NCBI GenBank assembly: GCA_014799985.1
Contig: JAAVGZ010000037.1
Span: forward strand, 51,495 to 65,526
Reading direction: 5' to 3'
Source: Helicobacter sp.
GTDB taxonomy: Bacteria > Campylobacterota > Campylobacteria > Campylobacterales > Helicobacteraceae
DNA: 14,032 bases
The notes beneath the pieces are model-generated. The model had not been told where the DNA came from, did not search any database, and saw nothing but the letters and a program-made list of their open reading frames with translations. Both the position numbers and the translations under genes were made by a program. Positions 12,856-14,032 of the stretch are shown piece after piece; within the stretch, counting starts at the first letter, position 1; each line of letters begins with the position of its first letter.

Positions 12856-13956
12856 ATGATTGGAAGAAAACTAGCGCAATATAGTTTCATCAACGCCAAC
12901 GTTTTCTCTGCCATGCAGTCTCGCCTCGCCAACCGCAATAGCGAGGCGCTCGCCGAAGAAGAGAGGCAAGACAAGGCAAATGGGCTCACCAACATTGCCG
13001 CCCTCATGCGCGCAAACAATGTGCGCATGAGCGATAGAATCGAGAGCACTCACGATTCTGTGGCGGTAATCTTCAATGACCCAAAGACAGACGAACGCGT
13101 TACGCTCAACCTTTCAAAAGAGAATCTCGAGAGATTGAAAGGGCAATTTGGCAAAGACAATTTCTATGCACGTAGCGATGGTGCGATTCGGCTAAACGGC
13201 AAGGCAGAAGCGTTTGTCAGCGGCTGGTTTGGCGATGTTGCCTACCAACAAAACCTCGCGGGGGCGGACAAAGACGGGAGCGGACGAATCGATAATATGG
13301 AATTACGTGAGACAAAAACATTTCTCGTCAATAGCGTTTATGATTCTACGACCTTAATGGAAACATCGCTAGAAACATATGTAAAAATTGGTGATTATGC
13401 AACAATCAATCACGATACGGGCTATGATGATAAAACAATTGAGGGAATGCTGAATGCGACTATCAAAATCGATAAAGACTTTGATGGACATATTCAACGA
13501 ATCGGCGAACTTTATGAGGACGGAATGCGCGAACTTGTTGCAGAAGTCGATAAGATGCTTGACGAACAAGAGAGAAATGTGTTAGCTAAAATGACACCTA
13601 ATATTTTTGGTGGTGGCAGTCTTGGTGAAGTGAAGCCAATGACAAGCAAAGAGTGGAAAAAGAAATTTGAAAAACTCAAAGAAATGCAAGAAGAACTCGA
13701 TGAACAATTTGCCGAGATGGCAGAGAGGCTCAAGGAACAATTGCAAGAAAATGGAGTTGTAGACGTTGCGTTGGAGAATCGGGCTGTTGAAACGAAGGTG
13801 GTGGGCAAAGATTCTGCCCTGAATCAAGAATCGCAACCGCTTGCAAACAAGGCTACCGATTCTGCCATTGATTTGGAGCAGCTCGCCCCTGTTGTCGAAG
13901 AGATTGCTTCAAAAGTTGCGAGCAATGATGTGCAGTTGTTTGAGGTGAAGATATAG
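12856..13956 (+). CDS. EF-hand-containing protein, function unknown
   Basis: It has 366 residues from the ATG at 12856. A GTG-initiated extension to 12790 is rejected because it would start inside the hairpin repeat; AAGGAG (12839-12844) lies 11 bases before the ATG. DKDGSGRIDNME (138-149) is a complete 12-residue EF-hand loop with D, D, S, D and final E at ligand positions, so Ca2+ binding is likely. A second loop-like DKDFDGHIQRIG (206-217) lacks the position-12 acid and is degenerate; their spacing is wider than a usual pair. Residues 263-297 are a charged coiled coil (KEWKKKFEKLKEMQEELDEQ). There is no signal peptide or membrane helix. The first 440 bp are GC-rich and the remainder clearly more AT-rich. 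Proteins of this layout occur in epsilonproteobacteria but I cannot name one. Confidence 0.85.
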   Translation: MIGRKLAQYSFINANVFSAMQSRLANRNSEALAEEERQDKANGLTNIAALMRANNVRMSDRIESTHDSVAVIFNDPKTDERVTLNLSKENLERLKGQFGKDNFYARSDGAIRLNGKAEAFVSGWFGDVAYQQNLAGADKDGSGRIDNMELRETKTFLVNSVYDSTTLMETSLETYVKIGDYATINHDTGYDDKTIEGMLNATIKIDKDFDGHIQRIGELYEDGMRELVAEVDKMLDEQERNVLAKMTPNIFGGGSLGEVKPMTSKEWKKKFEKLKEMQEELDEQFAEMAERLKEQLQENGVVDVALENRAVETKVVGKDSALNQESQPLANKATDSAIDLEQLAPVVEEIASKVASNDVQLFEVKI

Positions 13957-13980
13957 GCTTGGAATCATCAAAGATTTCAT

Positions 13981-14011
13981 TTGTCATTGCGAGCGTGAGC
14001 AAAGCAATCCA
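13981..14011. repeat. TGTCATTGCGAGC-type dispersed repeat, second copy
   Basis: TTGTCATTGCGAGCGTGAGC followed by AAAGCAATCCA matches the start and end of 12608-12641 with a different middle. It lies after the EF-hand gene stop and runs towards the window edge. Confidence 0.6.
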
Positions 14012-14032
14012 CCGTCTTTGAATGCTCGCTTG

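Overview
The window looks like a chromosomal segment of an epsilonproteobacterium (Campylobacterota), most likely an enterohepatic-type Helicobacter. The reasons are a type I restriction locus with RloA/RloB-type accessory genes as seen in Campylobacter/Helicobacter, a run purH-hemL-small AtpZ-like protein-small membrane protein (from memory the last three adjoin in the same order in H. pylori), an RpoN promoter with the TTTGCTT -12 box typical of this group, and a dispersed repeat family that reads as CHSE...EES in protein. Genus is inference; no rRNA or marker search was possible.

Left part (1-8401, all minus strand): a remodelled type I restriction-modification locus. In transcription order it runs hsdR (8401 to 6266), an RloA-like AAA/ABC-type ATPase (6194 to 4941), an RloB-like TOPRIM-type protein (4951 to 4289), a 444-aa coiled-coil protein with two membrane segments (4162 to 2828), hsdS (2828 to 891) and a class II Fic protein (818 to beyond the left edge). 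No hsdM is present; in related Campylobacter loci it can follow the Fic-like gene, so it may lie just outside. hsdR reads as one 711-codon frame but is broken: two deletions have removed most of the helicase core, and a short island that still encodes the DECH motif is read out of frame between them. The ATPase/RloB pair is bounded by perfect 15-bp direct repeats, one covering the hsdR stop codon and one just after the rloB stop, so it looks like an exchangeable cassette. It resembles two-gene ATPase plus TOPRIM abortive-infection systems (AbiL/PARIS-like by composition). With restriction apparently dead, the ATPase/TOPRIM/membrane-protein set plus Fic may be the functional defence payload.

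hsdS and hsdR both carry in-frame insertions of the repeat family found between genes at 12608-12811 and 13981-14011: palindromic units bounded by TTGTCATATTGAG and CTCAGAATGACAA, GGAGGTGCG hairpins, and short tandem arrays. hsdS is thereby enlarged to 645 aa, with one 90-bp unit inside its first target-recognition domain and about 200 residues between its two halves.

Right part (8513-12533, plus strand): a visibly GC-rich housekeeping block. A 107-aa protein of unknown function sits behind a near-perfect sigma-54 promoter, suggesting flagellum-linked expression. purH (last two steps of IMP synthesis) and hemL (glutamate-1-semialdehyde aminomutase, tetrapyrrole synthesis) follow, then an AtpZ/AtpI-like two-helix membrane protein and a four-helix membrane protein, in tightly packed or overlapping order. 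A repeat-filled intergenic stretch (12534-12855) precedes a 366-aa EF-hand protein. No tRNA, rRNA, CRISPR array or transposase was seen.
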